64,000 nucleotides of DNA from Tepidicaulis sp002389665 (GTDB lineage Bacteria; Pseudomonadota; Alphaproteobacteria; Parvibaculales; Parvibaculaceae), in assembly GCF_965222285.1 (NCBI RefSeq), contig NZ_OZ244942.1, forward strand, positions 434,001 through 498,000, given 5' to 3'. Positions 1-9,011 of this stretch are shown here, piece after piece. Position 1 is the first letter of the stretch; each line of letters starts with the position of its first letter. The translations under genes and the position numbers were made by a program. The notes below the pieces were generated by a model. The model ran no database searches, was not told the DNA's origin, and saw only the letters and a list, made by a program, of their open reading frames with translations.

Positions 1-2994
1 TCCGCCTCCTATCCCGGCGCGTCTGCGGAAGTCGTGGCCGATACCGTGGCAACGCCGCTCGAGCAGGAAATCAACGGCGTCGAGAACATGCTTTACATGT
101 CCTCGCAATCGACCGGGGACGGGCGTGTGTCCATCACCGTTACGTTCGCGCTCGGCACCGATCTCGATGCCGCGCAGGTGCTGGTGCAGAACCGCGTGGC
201 GGTGGCCGAAAGCCGCCTGCCCGAAGAAGTGCGCCGCCTCGGCGTGACGACCGTCAAGCGGTCGCCCGACATGCTGATGGTCGTCAACATGAACTCGCCG
301 GACGAATCCGTCGATCAGCTTTATCTCTCGAACTACACCAAGCTCAACATCACCGATGTGCTCTCGCGCCTTGGCGGGGTGGGCAATGTGATCGTGTTCG
401 GCAGCGCCGATTATTCCATGCGCATCTGGCTCGACCCGCCGCGTCTGGAAGCGCGCCGTATGACGGTCTCGGACGTTCTGGCGGCGCTGCGCGCGCAAAA
501 CGTTCAGGTTTCTTCCGGGGTGCTCAATACCTCGCCCATGCCCGACCAGGGCGCCTTTGAAGTAGCGGTGCAGACCCTTGGCCGGTTGATCGAACCCGAG
601 CAATTCGGCGATGTGGTGGTGAAGACGGATGAGGAAGGGCGCGTCACGCGCCTTGCCGATGTGGCGCGCATCGAGCTTGGCGCGCAGAACTATGTCTCCA
701 ATTCCTATCTCGACGGCAAGAAGGGCGTCGCGCTCGGTATTTTCCAGCGCCCGGGCTCGAACGCGCTCGCCACGGCAGAAGAAGTGAAGGCGACGCTGGA
801 GCGGCTTTCGAAAGATTTCCCGCCCGGCATCGCCTATGCCATTCCCTATAACCCGACGCAATTCGTCGAAGAATCGGTCTCCGAGCTGACGCGTACGATT
901 TTCGAGGCGGTGGCGCTCGTCATCGTCGTGATTATCCTCTTCCTGCAAAGCTGGCGTGCGGCGATCATTCCCATCGTCGCTATTCCGGTTTCGCTGATCG
1001 GCACGTTCGGCGTCATGGCCGCGCTCGGCTTTTCGCTCAATACGCTTTCGCTTTTCGGGCTTGTGCTGGCCATCGGCATTGTGGTGGATGACGCGATTGT
1101 CGTTGTTGAGAATGTCGAGCGGCATTTGCGCGAAGGGCTCTCGCCTTACGATGCCGCGCATAAGACGATGGATGAGGTGGGCTCGGCGCTTGTCTCCATC
1201 GTGCTTGTGCTCAGCGCCGTTTTCATCCCGACCGCTTTCATTCCCGGCATCTCGGGCGCTTTTTACCAGCAATTCGCCGTGACGATCGCAACAGCGGTGG
1301 CGATCTCAGGGCTGATTTCGCTCACGTTAAGCCCGGCACTCGCCCGGCTGCTCCTGCGCAAGGAGGAAGCGGAAGAGGGCGGCGGACCGCTGCGCAGTGC
1401 GGCGAACCGGTTTTTCACGCGCTTCAACAGTTCTTTTGAAGCGCTGTCGGGCTGGTATAGCGATGTCGTGGCGCGGGCCGTGCGCGTCAGCGCCATGATG
1501 CTCCTTATCTATGGCGGCCTTATCGGCCTGACCGTTCTGGAATTTGCCAAGACGCCGACCGGCTTCATTCCCGAACAGGACCAGGGCTATTTCATCGGCG
1601 TCGTGCAATTGCCGCCGGGCTCGGCGCTGTCGCGCACCGACGATGTGGTGCGCCGCGCCTCGCGCATGGCGGTGGAGACGCCCGGCGTCAACCGCGTGAC
1701 GGGTTATGCCGGTTTCGACGGGGCGACATTTACCAATGCGCCCAACACCGGCGCGATGTTCATTTCGCTGCGCTCTTTCGACGAGCGCGCCGACATCGGT
1801 GTCGGCTGGCAGGATGTTCTGCAAGACCTGCAGCGCCGCTTTTCTTCCATCCGCGAGGCGACGATCTTCGTCGTCGTGCCGCCGCCGGTGCGCGGCGTGG
1901 GCACGGGCGGCGGTTTCAAGATGATGGTGGAGGACCGCCAGGGCCGCGGGCTGCCGGCGCTGGAAGCCGCCGCGCAGAATCTTGCCATGGCTGCGAACGG
2001 CTTGCCCGAGGCAACGCGGGTCTTCACGCTCTTCAATACGAAGACGCCGCAGATCTATGCCGATATCGACCGGGTAAAGGCGGAAAAGCTGGGCGTGCCC
2101 GTCTCGCGCGTCTTTGAAACGCTCGGTGTTTATATCGGCTCGTCTTACGTCAATGATTTCAATTTCCTGGGCCGGACCTTCCAGGTGCGCGCGCAGGCCG
2201 ACGGCCCGCACCGGCGCGATGTGGACGATGTGGCCGCTCTGCGCACCCGCTCTCAATCGGGCGCCATGGTGCCGCTCGGCTCCATCGCCACATTCCGTGA
2301 CATTACGGGACCTTACCGCGTGGCCCGCTACAATCTTTACCCGGCAGCCGCCGTACAGGGGAACACCAATCCCGGCTTTTCCACCGGCCAGACTTTGAGC
2401 GCCATGGAAGGGCTCGCCGATCAGGTGCTGCCCGACGGTTTTGCTTATGAATGGACGGAGCTTTCCTTTCAGGAAAAGCAGGTGGGCAACACGGCGATCT
2501 ATATTTTCATGGCCGCCGTCGTCTTCGTCTTTCTGGTGCTTGCCGCGCAATATGAAAGCTGGCTCCTGCCGCTCGCCATCATTCTTATCGTGCCCATGTG
2601 TTTGCTGGCGGCGATGAGCGGGGTGCTTTTGCGCGGGCTCGACAACAACATTCTCGTCCAGATCGGCCTTGTGGTGCTGATCGGCCTTGCGGCGAAGAAC
2701 GCAATCCTGATCGTGGAATTTGCCCGCCAGGGCGAGGCCGAAGGGCTCAGCCGTTTCGATGCGGCGGCGCAGGCGGCGCGCACGCGTTTGCGCCCCATTC
2801 TCATGACCTCCTTTGCCTTCATTCTGGGAGTCGTGCCGCTCGTCATTGCGGCGGGCGCGGGCGCCGAACAGCGCCAGGCGCTCGGCACGGCGGTTTTTTC
2901 CGGCATGATCGGGGTGACGCTTTTCGGGTTGCTATTCACGCCGGTCTTTTATGTGGCAACGCGGGCGCTCGCACGCCGCCGCGAAGGGGAGTGA
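1..2994 (+). CDS. RND (HAE1/AcrB-type) efflux permease, 5' end outside window
   Basis: Inner-membrane permease of a tripartite proton-driven efflux pump that works with a periplasmic adaptor and an outer-membrane channel. The frame is open from base 1, so the start lies upstream; 997 residues are visible and about 45 are missing by AcrB numbering. Visible residues 363-364 are the Asp-Asp pair of the TM4 proton relay (GIVVDDAIVVVENVERH). A second bundle of membrane segments carries GLAAKNAILIVEFARQ near the C-terminus, the usual internal duplication of the family. The adaptor gene is presumably upstream, outside the window. The stop is only 4 bases from the end of the convergent channel gene. 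Family assignment is firm; the substrate cannot be read from sequence. Confidence 0.93.
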   Translation, partial: SASYPGASAEVVADTVATPLEQEINGVENMLYMSSQSTGDGRVSITVTFALGTDLDAAQVLVQNRVAVAESRLPEEVRRLGVTTVKRSPDMLMVVNMNSPDESVDQLYLSNYTKLNITDVLSRLGGVGNVIVFGSADYSMRIWLDPPRLEARRMTVSDVLAALRAQNVQVSSGVLNTSPMPDQGAFEVAVQTLGRLIEPEQFGDVVVKTDEEGRVTRLADVARIELGAQNYVSNSYLDGKKGVALGIFQRPGSNALATAEEVKATLERLSKDFPPGIAYAIPYNPTQFVEESVSELTRTIFEAVALVIVVIILFLQSWRAAIIPIVAIPVSLIGTFGVMAALGFSLNTLSLFGLVLAIGIVVDDAIVVVENVERHLREGLSPYDAAHKTMDEVGSALVSIVLVLSAVFIPTAFIPGISGAFYQQFAVTIATAVAISGLISLTLSPALARLLLRKEEAEEGGGPLRSAANRFFTRFNSSFEALSGWYSDVVARAVRVSAMMLLIYGGLIGLTVLEFAKTPTGFIPEQDQGYFIGVVQLPPGSALSRTDDVVRRASRMAVETPGVNRVTGYAGFDGATFTNAPNTGAMFISLRSFDERADIGVGWQDVLQDLQRRFSSIREATIFVVVPPPVRGVGTGGGFKMMVEDRQGRGLPALEAAAQNLAMAANGLPEATRVFTLFNTKTPQIYADIDRVKAEKLGVPVSRVFETLGVYIGSSYVNDFNFLGRTFQVRAQADGPHRRDVDDVAALRTRSQSGAMVPLGSIATFRDITGPYRVARYNLYPAAAVQGNTNPGFSTGQTLSAMEGLADQVLPDGFAYEWTELSFQEKQVGNTAIYIFMAAVVFVFLVLAAQYESWLLPLAIILIVPMCLLAAMSGVLLRGLDNNILVQIGLVVLIGLAAKNAILIVEFARQGEAEGLSRFDAAAQAARTRLRPILMTSFAFILGVVPLVIAAGAGAEQRQALGTAVFSGMIGVTLFGLLFTPVFYVATRALARRREGE

Positions 2995-2998
2995 TCCT

Positions 2999-3649
2999 TC
3001 AGGCAGGCGGGCGCTGGCGAAAGCCCGGCAGCGTCAAATCAAAGGTAAGGGCCGCCGCCCGCAAGGCGAAGGCTGCTGCGATGGCGATAAGCGTTCGGGC
3101 CGTTTCACTTAAAAAGTCGAGCGGGCCGAGCGCCGCATAAAGCGCGGCGCCGGTAAAGGCGGCAGTGATGTAGATCTCCTTGCGCAGGATGGGCGAATCC
3201 TCCCGGCAAATGACATCGCGGATGATGCCGCCGAATGTGGCCGTGATGACGCCGAGAAGCACGGCGGCGCTTGGATCGATCCCGGCGCCGAGCGCGCGTT
3301 TCGCTCCTTCCACGGCAAAAAGCGACAGGCCGATGGCGTCCGCCCAGAGCACCGCGCGGTAGCGCGAATTCACCATATGATGGAAGAAGAAGACGAAGAC
3401 CGCGCCTGCGATGCAGAGATATAGATAGAAAGACTTATCGAGCCAGAAAACCTCGATGGTGCCGGCCTTGACCGTGCCGAGCAGCAAATCGCGGATCGTG
3501 CCGCCGCCGAGCCCCGTGACGATGCCGATGAGGCAGAAGCCGACAATATCGAGCTGCTTGCGCGCGGCGACAAGCGCGCCGGACATGGCGAAGACGAGAA
3601 CGCCTGCAATATCGATGAAAAATAAAAGGCTCGCGTAATTCAGGCTCAT
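2999..3649 (-). CDS. Trimeric intracellular cation channel family protein (UPF0126/YicG-like)
   Basis: A 216-residue polytopic membrane protein of the UPF0126/TRIC family, predicted to form a cation channel in the inner membrane. The family's duplicated Gly-rich signature is present twice, as GLGGGTIRDLLLG in the first half and TFGGIIRDVICRED in the second, each followed by hydrophobic helices. Length fits the family (about 200-220 residues). The start was set at MSLNYA, which has a GAGGGATGAG Shine-Dalgarno-like stretch just upstream; the frame stays open far further 5', antisense to the flbT region, but that extension is not gene-like. It is monocistronic, convergent with the efflux permease and divergent from flaF. 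Its ion is unknown. Confidence 0.88.
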   Translation of the reverse strand: MSLNYASLLFFIDIAGVLVFAMSGALVAARKQLDIVGFCLIGIVTGLGGGTIRDLLLGTVKAGTIEVFWLDKSFYLYLCIAGAVFVFFFHHMVNSRYRAVLWADAIGLSLFAVEGAKRALGAGIDPSAAVLLGVITATFGGIIRDVICREDSPILRKEIYITAAFTGAALYAALGPLDFLSETARTLIAIAAAFALRAAALTFDLTLPGFRQRPPA

Positions 3650-3705
3650 CTCATCCCTCAGGCCGCAGCATTCCTCTCTCCGTGTGAGGCTAAAGCGGGC
3701 AAAGC

Positions 3706-3735
3706 TTAAAACCCAGCTTAAACATCCCCGCCTAG
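3706..3735 (+). promoter_or_regulatory. Shared flagellar promoter element, flaF operon copy
   Basis: TTAA at 3706-3709, 8 bases, TTAA at 3718-3721, 10 bases, CTAG at 3732-3735, then CGTTT. It is a full match to the element found ahead of most flagellar operons in this window and lies about 75 bases before the flaF start. Promoter or activator-site status is inferred from recurrence and position. Confidence 0.6.
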
Positions 3736-3808
3736 CGTTTAGCTCATGGAAATGGCCCGCCGCCCGCATCCCGCTGGGCGGCCTGCGGGCCCAAGGAGGC
3801 TTGAAAAG

Positions 3809-4162
3809 ATGCAGCAAGTGAGCGCGTATCTTGAAACGAAACAGCAGATTGTCGACCCGCGCCAATCCGAAAGCCTGATTTTCAGGCGCGTGACCGATCA
3901 ACTGAAAGATGTGGTGGAAGCGGAGCGGCGCGATGAGATGTATCACCGCGCGGTGCTGGACAATCGCCGGCTCTGGACGGCGCTTGCCGCCGACGTGTCC
4001 GACCCCAGCAACATGCTGCCCGATGAGCTGAAATCCAATCTTCTCTCGCTTGCCATCTGGGTGGAGCGGGAATCGGGCGCCGCCCATTCCGGCGGGGCGG
4101 ATATCCGCTCCATGATCGAAATCAACGAGGCGATTATCGCCGGGCTGAACGCGCGCCAGTAA
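3809..4162 (+). CDS. flaF: Flagellar biosynthesis regulator FlaF
   Basis: A 117-residue FlaF protein, needed in alphaproteobacteria for flagellin synthesis and acting with FlbT in post-transcriptional control of flagellin. Family features seen are the N-terminal AYLETKQQIVDPRQSE region and the tryptophan-containing RRLWTALAADVSD and LSLAIWVERE stretches typical of FlaF. The start was set at MQQVSAY (3809) because AAGGAGG lies 9 bases upstream; a longer frame from 3747 exists but would lack a ribosome site and begins close to the promoter element. It heads a flaF-flbT-DUF1217 operon, the arrangement seen in many alphaproteobacteria. Confidence 0.9.
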   Translation: MQQVSAYLETKQQIVDPRQSESLIFRRVTDQLKDVVEAERRDEMYHRAVLDNRRLWTALAADVSDPSNMLPDELKSNLLSLAIWVERESGAAHSGGADIRSMIEINEAIIAGLNARQ

Positions 4163-4195
4163 AGCGCCGCGGCCTCGCTCGAGAAGGAGCAGACA

Positions 4196-4609
4196 ATGGG
4201 TTTGAACATCCGCCTTTTGCATGGCGATAAATGCGTGATCAACGGCGCGGTGATTACCTGTAAATCCCAGCGCACGACCTTGAGTGTGGAAAACTTCGCG
4301 CAGGTGATCCGCGCACCGGAAATTCTTGATGAAAAAGATGTCAGCACGCCGACCGAGCGGGTCTATTTCGCCGTTCAGCTGATGCTGCTGGAGCCGGCGC
4401 GGCATGACCATCACCGTATTTTCTTCAATACCGTGATGGCGCAGCTTCTCTATGCCTTCGAGAACGGGGAAGTTTTGCAGCTTCTGCATGAGGCCATTGC
4501 CTTTGTGGAAGAAGAAGATTTCTACCAGGCGCTGAAACGGCTCAAACGCGTGCTCGATTACGAAAAAGATCTCTTGGGTCAAATGCCGGCGCTGGAAGTG
4601 GCGGGCTAA
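4196..4609 (+). CDS. flbT: Flagellin mRNA regulator FlbT
   Basis: A 137-residue FlbT family protein. In Caulobacter FlbT binds the 5' leader of flagellin mRNA and destabilises it until the hook is complete; in other alphaproteobacteria it can act positively. The N-terminal half (NIRLLHGDKCVINGAVI) and the middle PTERVYFAVQLMLLEP match the family, and length is usual. An AAGGAG ribosome site precedes the ATG. It lies 33 bases after flaF in the same operon. The likely target here is the leader of the single flagellin gene at 40342, an inference from the family role. Confidence 0.92.
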   Translation: MGLNIRLLHGDKCVINGAVITCKSQRTTLSVENFAQVIRAPEILDEKDVSTPTERVYFAVQLMLLEPARHDHHRIFFNTVMAQLLYAFENGEVLQLLHEAIAFVEEEDFYQALKRLKRVLDYEKDLLGQMPALEVAG

Positions 4610-4654
4610 GCCCCGCCCTCCGCTGCCCGGGCCACGGCTGAAAGGAAGGACACC

Positions 4655-5449
4655 ATGTCCACGCTCACCGAATATGCCCAGGTCGGGCGCACTTATAGCC
4701 AGCAGCTTGGTGCGATTGCCAAGGAAGGTTTCGTGCAGCGGGAAGTGGAATATTTCCGCGCCAATATTTCCAAAATTTCGACCGGTGACGGGCTGATCGA
4801 CGATTACCGGCTCTATACTTTTGCCATGAAAGCCTTCGGCCTTGAAAGCCAGACCTATGCGAAAGGTCTGATGCGCAAGGTGTTCGATGAAGGGGTGGTA
4901 AACGATAGGGCGATCGCTAACCGCCTGCAGGACGGCGCTTTCCGGGAAATTGCCGAAGCCTTCGGCTTTGCCGAGACGGGCAATCTCAACATGCTGATCC
5001 ACAAGAATGTGGACGCGGTGGTCGAAAAATACCTCAAACTCGAGCTTGAAGAGCGCATCGGCGAGAGCAATCAGGGGGTGCGGCTCGCCATCTATTTCGA
5101 GCGCAAGATTGCCGAAGTCGATAATTGGTATGAGATCATCGGCGATGCCGCGCTTTATGAAACCGTACGCACGATGATGGGCCTGCCGCAGGAATTCGTG
5201 AGCACCAATATCGACCGGCAGGTGGAATATTTCGAAAACCGCATTCCGCTTGAAGATCTGAAAGACCCTAAGAAGCTCGACAAATGGATGCAGCGTTTCA
5301 CCGCCATGTGGGATGTGGTGCAAGGTCCGCAATCGGGCATCGATCTGGCGGCGAACGGTATTGCGCCGATCCAGCCTTTGGGCAGCGCGCCCGCGATCGT
5401 TTCCATCGATCCTTCTTTGCTCGCGGATCTCAGCAAGTACCGGCTTTAA
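4655..5449 (+). CDS. DUF1217 flagellar-cluster protein
   Basis: A 264-residue DUF1217 protein, a family found almost only in alphaproteobacterial flagellar gene clusters and without an established mechanism. It is mostly helical, with a DYRLYTFAMKAFGLE segment near residues 50-64 and a repeated pattern around Y-F-E-x-R/K-I (residues about 146-152 and 187-193), suggesting internal duplication of a helical unit. There is no signal peptide or membrane segment, so it is cytoplasmic or exported through the flagellar apparatus. An AAAGGAAGGA ribosome site precedes the ATG. It is the third gene of the flaF operon and ends just before an intrinsic terminator. Confidence 0.8.
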   Translation: MSTLTEYAQVGRTYSQQLGAIAKEGFVQREVEYFRANISKISTGDGLIDDYRLYTFAMKAFGLESQTYAKGLMRKVFDEGVVNDRAIANRLQDGAFREIAEAFGFAETGNLNMLIHKNVDAVVEKYLKLELEERIGESNQGVRLAIYFERKIAEVDNWYEIIGDAALYETVRTMMGLPQEFVSTNIDRQVEYFENRIPLEDLKDPKKLDKWMQRFTAMWDVVQGPQSGIDLAANGIAPIQPLGSAPAIVSIDPSLLADLSKYRL

Positions 5450-5473
5450 AACACGGCTTTCGAGAAGATGAAG

Positions 5474-5507
5474 GCGCCCGCCCCGAAAGGAGCGGGTGTT
5501 TTCTTTT
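5474..5507 (+). terminator. Intrinsic terminator of the flaF operon
   Basis: An imperfect GC-rich stem (CGCCCGCCCC / GGAGCGGGTG) around a GAAA loop is followed by TTTTCTTTT. It sits between the convergent ends of the DUF1217 gene and the TPR-like periplasmic gene. Confidence 0.75.
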
Positions 5508-7311
5508 AGAGCGTATCGGCGAGATGGATGAGCTTGCCCGTCTCATCGAGAAGGCGGCGCACTTTCTCAGGCGCCGTCAACTCCTCCGGCAGGGGCGTGC
5601 CCGGTATCGCGGCCATGGCGGCAAGCGGCGGGCGGGCCTCGTTTTTCTTGTCCTTGCCCAGGAGCCGGGCAGCTTCCGCCTCATGGCCGGAAAGCAGCGC
5701 GGCAGCGGCAAAGAGATCGTAATAGTTGCCGGGAAGTGCCGCCTCGCGGGCGCCCTCGCCAGCCTCCGCTATCGGGGCTTTGAGGAGATGGAATGCCTGC
5801 TCCCAATCGGCGCTCTTGCCATAGGCTTGGGCAAGCTGCAGCGCCTGCGCAGGGGTGAGCGCCGCGCCAAGCTCCACATTCGCCTCATCGAGACGGCCAA
5901 GGGCGATAAGCGCGGCGAGTTTTGCGCCCGTTACCTCGTGGGCAAGGCCGGTATCGACCGCGTCCGGCAGCGCGGCAAGGGCGGCGAGCGCGGCTTCAGC
6001 ATCATCTGCGGCAAGATCGGTCTCGGCTTTCTTGACGATCAGTGCCTGATGGCGCGGGGTGCCGGGCGCTTCTTTTTCTATCTCGCGGATAAGCCCAGCG
6101 AGAATAGCGCCCGCTTTGTCATGCGCGCCGGCGGCCAGGAGCGCCCCGGCGTAAGATTCCGCTTCCTGACGGCGGATCGCATCATCTTTAAGAAAGCCAA
6201 GATAGGCGAGGCGGTCGCGCCGCCAATGATGAAGGTTCGTTTCCTGTCCCTCTGCAAGACCGCCGAAGAGCCTCGCGGCCAGACGCGCGGCCGATTGGGA
6301 AAGACCGGGATCGTCAAGGCTCGCGGGAAAGCGGTCGGCCAGGAGGCGCAGCCAGTGGAGCGCCGCGCGCGGGTCTTCTTCTTCCCGGTCGATCAGGGCA
6401 AGCGCCCGGAGTGCGCCTTCCTCGATCGTGTCGCCCTTCCAGGCTTCCTGCAGCGCCATCATATCGGCGCGCACCGTTTTGTGCGCTTTAGTGCCCGCCA
6501 TCAGATCGAGCAGAGCAAGGCGGAGCCTGCCATGGGCGGCGCAGCGGTCGGCGGTTAAGGAGAGGCGCGCATAGCGGGCGCGGGCGGCTTGCGGAAAGCC
6601 TTCATATTCGGCAAGGCGCGCGGAAATCCATTGCTGGCAGGTGGTGGGCAAAAGCGCAGGCGCTCTTCGGGCAAAGAGCGTTGCAAAATGCCGGAGAAAT
6701 TCCCCGTCGCTTCCCGATGCTGCCGCTTCCGCCAGAAGCGGGGCGAGCTCTTCCTGCGCTGTGGTGGGGAAAGCAAAAAATCCTTCAAGGCTTGCCAGCG
6801 CTTTTCGGGAAGAAAGTCCTTCGGGCGGCACGGTTTCGCCTTTCAGCGCGGCGGTGATAAGCCGCTCGAGCGGAGAGGGGGCGGGGGCTGTCTCCTCATA
6901 TGCCCATGCACCCCGGCTGCGCCCATGGCTGGCGATCAGGGAGATGAGTGTCAGTTTTTCCTGTAAGGCGCTGTCTGCAAGCGCGCTGTCGCCCGGCTTT
7001 AAGGCACGGCCAAGCTCGAGGGCTGCTTCGGGGTAAAGCCCGCGCTCGATGTAAAAATCGGCTGTCATATGTGCGGCTGCGATGCGCGCCTTTCCTGTCG
7101 CGGCATCGAGCATGCCGTGTAGCGCCGCACGTTGGGTAAGGTAAGAGGCGGCGCGCAGCGGCAGCACGGTTTCTGCCGCGCTGGCTGTTTCGCTCTCGCT
7201 TTCCGCGAATGCCGGAAAGGCACTTGCGCTAACGAGCGCGCTCGTGCTCATGCAAAAAGCCAGTGTTCTAGCCGCAAATCCGCTGAACTTACGCGTCTTC
7301 CGCATTGCCAT
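5506..7311 (-). CDS. Secreted alpha-helical repeat (TPR-like) protein of the flagellar cluster
   Basis: A 601-residue protein of unknown function. It begins with a basic N-terminus and hydrophobic segment ending in AFPAFA at about residue 34, a convincing Sec signal peptide, so it is periplasmic. The rest is Ala/Leu-rich paired helices with TPR-like spacing (for example YIERGLYPEAALELGRALKP near residue 88 and LAEYEGFPQAARARYARL in the middle), consistent with an alpha-solenoid scaffold. It stands alone on the minus strand between the flaF and flgF operons and faces the flgF promoter region, so a flagellar role is inferred only from position. The start MAMRKTR at 7311 has an AGGGGAT ribosome site; MRKTR at 7305 is an alternative. 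Confidence 0.7.
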   Translation of the reverse strand: MAMRKTRKFSGFAARTLAFCMSTSALVSASAFPAFAESESETASAAETVLPLRAASYLTQRAALHGMLDAATGKARIAAAHMTADFYIERGLYPEAALELGRALKPGDSALADSALQEKLTLISLIASHGRSRGAWAYEETAPAPSPLERLITAALKGETVPPEGLSSRKALASLEGFFAFPTTAQEELAPLLAEAAASGSDGEFLRHFATLFARRAPALLPTTCQQWISARLAEYEGFPQAARARYARLSLTADRCAAHGRLRLALLDLMAGTKAHKTVRADMMALQEAWKGDTIEEGALRALALIDREEEDPRAALHWLRLLADRFPASLDDPGLSQSAARLAARLFGGLAEGQETNLHHWRRDRLAYLGFLKDDAIRRQEAESYAGALLAAGAHDKAGAILAGLIREIEKEAPGTPRHQALIVKKAETDLAADDAEAALAALAALPDAVDTGLAHEVTGAKLAALIALGRLDEANVELGAALTPAQALQLAQAYGKSADWEQAFHLLKAPIAEAGEGAREAALPGNYYDLFAAAALLSGHEAEAARLLGKDKKNEARPPLAAMAAIPGTPLPEELTAPEKVRRLLDETGKLIHLADTL

Positions 7312-7360
7312 ATCGCGTCAAATCCCCTGCTCAGATGCCGCTCTCGAAGCGGAGCAAAAC

Positions 7361-7390
7361 CGAAACTCGCGTTTAACCTCCCCGTTCCAG
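7361..7390 (+). promoter_or_regulatory. Shared flagellar promoter element, flgF operon, distal copy
   Basis: CGAA at 7361, 8 bases, TTAA at 7373-7376, 10 bases, CCAG at 7387-7390. Spacing is identical to the other copies. The upstream AAAACCGAAAC context is shared with the copies before flgB, fliK and the lytic transglycosylase. Confidence 0.5.
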
Positions 7391-7391
7391 G

Positions 7392-7421
7392 TTAAACCTG
7401 CGTTCAAAACGGCGCGCTTTG
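7392..7421 (+). promoter_or_regulatory. Shared flagellar promoter element, flgF operon, proximal copy
   Basis: TTAA at 7392-7395, 8 bases, TCAA at 7404-7407, 10 bases, TTTG at 7418-7421. It follows the distal copy by one base, so this operon alone has a tandem pair. The -10-like CTAG block is poorly kept. Confidence 0.4.
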
Positions 7422-7443
7422 CACTTCGTCAGGAAATGAAACG

Positions 7444-8163
7444 ATGCAGACGCAGATTTATGTAGGTCTTTCCGGGCAATTGGCGCTGCGCCGCCAGCTC
7501 GATGTTGTGGCGAACAATATCGCCAATATGAACACCGCCGGTTTCCGCGCCGAAAAAGTGCTTTTCGATGCGCATATGGAAAAGGCGCAGGAAGGCCGCT
7601 CGGTGTCTTTCGTTGTGGACCGCAACAGCTATACCGATATGCGTGCAGGCAAGATGGAGCGCACCGGCAACCCGCTCGATGTGGCGATCAATGGCGATGC
7701 CTGGCTGCAGGTGGGAACGCCCGAGGGCCTGCGCTATACGCGCGACGGGCGCCTCAATCTCGATGCAGATGGCCGCCTTGTGACGATGGACGGCAATCCG
7801 GTGCTGGATAATGGCGGCGGAGAGATCACTATCCCGCAGGATGCCGCCCGCGTTGAAATTCTCAAAGACGGCACGATCGGTGACGGCGAGCGGGTTTTTG
7901 GCCAGATCGGCCGGGTGCGCCCCGCCGACAATCAGACCATGACGCGTGAGGCAAACGGTCTTTACAGCGCGCCGGGCCGGCCGGAAGCAGCCGAAGATGC
8001 CGAGTTTCAGCAAGGCATGATCGAAGGTTCGAATGTGCAGCCAGTACTCGCCATGACCGAGCTCGTGGCGATCTCGCGCGCTTATGAGCAGACGAAAACC
8101 ATGGTGGAAGGCGGCGATGAAACATTGCGCGGCGCCATTCGCACCATTGGCAGGATCGACTAG
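7444..8163 (+). CDS. flgF: Flagellar proximal rod protein FlgF
   Basis: A 239-residue rod protein of the flg rod/hook family, exported by the flagellar type III apparatus and assembled into the proximal rod. The N-terminal rod motif LDVVANNIANMNTAGFRAEK and the C-terminal helical LVAISRAYEQTKTMVE are both present, and the central GNPLDVAINGDAWLQV is typical of FlgF/FlgG. Length is usual. It opens the operon flgF-flgG-flgA-flgH-motB. The ATG follows an AGGAAATGAAACG ribosome site. Confidence 0.93.
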   Translation: MQTQIYVGLSGQLALRRQLDVVANNIANMNTAGFRAEKVLFDAHMEKAQEGRSVSFVVDRNSYTDMRAGKMERTGNPLDVAINGDAWLQVGTPEGLRYTRDGRLNLDADGRLVTMDGNPVLDNGGGEITIPQDAARVEILKDGTIGDGERVFGQIGRVRPADNQTMTREANGLYSAPGRPEAAEDAEFQQGMIEGSNVQPVLAMTELVAISRAYEQTKTMVEGGDETLRGAIRTIGRID

Positions 8164-8221
8164 ACCCCGGCCCGCTGAAACGGGCGAAAGACATGAAAGT
8201 GTTTGATGTAAGGAGAGCAGC

Positions 8222-9007
8222 ATGAGAGCGCTCGGTATCGCCGCCACCGGCATGATGGCCCAGCAGACGAATGTCGAGGTCATCTCGAACAATATCGCAA
8301 ACATGAACACGACCGCCTTTCAGCGCGCGCGGGCCGAGTTCACCGATCTTTTCTATATGAACCAGCGCCGCCAGGGTGTGCAGTCGACTGATGAGGGCAA
8401 TATCGTGCCCGCCGGTATCCAGGTCGGTCTCGGCGTGAAAACCGCTGCCGTGCGCCGCGTGTCGCTGCAGGGCAATCTCGCCAATACCGGCAACACCTAT
8501 GACCTGGCGCTTCAAGGGCGCGGCTATTTCATGGTCGATCTGCCGGGCGGGGAGACGGGCTATACGCGCGACGGCGCCTTCCAGAAATCCCCGGACGGCC
8601 AGCTTGTGACCGCCGATGGTTATGTGCTGCAGCCCGGCCTTGCCATCCCCGACAATGCGGTGGATGTGACGGTTAATCAGAGCGGTGAAGTGCTTGCCTA
8701 TGTGGACGGGGAAGCCGAGCCGCTCAATCTCGGTCAGATCGAGCTTGCGGTCTTTCCGAATGAAGCGGGCCTGAGCAGCGTCGGTGACAATATGCTCAAA
8801 GAAACGCTTGCCTCGGGCCCGGCCATCGTCGGCGTGCCGGGGGAAGTGGGCTTCGGCTCCATCCGCCAGAAGTTTCTGGAAAGCTCCAACGTCAATCCGG
8901 TGCAGGAAATCACCGATCTCATTTCCGCCCAGCGGGCCTATGAAATGAACTCGAAGGTGATCGAGACGGCGGATCAGATGTTCAGCACCGTCACGCGGAT
9001 GAGGTAA
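8222..9007 (+). CDS. flgG: Flagellar distal rod protein FlgG
   Basis: A 261-residue distal rod subunit, the usual FlgG length. It has the N-terminal VISNNIANMNTTAFQR rod signature, the family's DLALQGRGYFMVDLP block, and a C-terminal VQEITDLISAQRAYEMNSK helix. It polymerises on FlgF and carries the P- and L-rings encoded nearby (flgI, flgH). An AAGGAGAG ribosome site precedes the ATG, 58 bases after flgF. Confidence 0.95.
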   Translation: MRALGIAATGMMAQQTNVEVISNNIANMNTTAFQRARAEFTDLFYMNQRRQGVQSTDEGNIVPAGIQVGLGVKTAAVRRVSLQGNLANTGNTYDLALQGRGYFMVDLPGGETGYTRDGAFQKSPDGQLVTADGYVLQPGLAIPDNAVDVTVNQSGEVLAYVDGEAEPLNLGQIELAVFPNEAGLSSVGDNMLKETLASGPAIVGVPGEVGFGSIRQKFLESSNVNPVQEITDLISAQRAYEMNSKVIETADQMFSTVTRMR

Positions 9008-9011
9008 GCCC

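Noticed and set aside
1327..2550. 407-codon minus-strand frame inside the RND permease
   Set aside because: It is a His/Arg-rich shadow of the real gene, with no start context or domain.
3706..3735. Reading the shared flagellar element as a standard CtrA site
   Set aside because: The TTAA boxes are 8 bases apart in almost all copies, whereas the CtrA consensus has 7; the likeness is noted but not claimed.
3650..5332. Long minus-strand open frame extending the TRIC gene upstream over flaF, flbT and the DUF1217 gene
   Set aside because: It is antisense to three well-supported genes, has no family features beyond the channel domain, and arises from codon bias of a high-GC genome.
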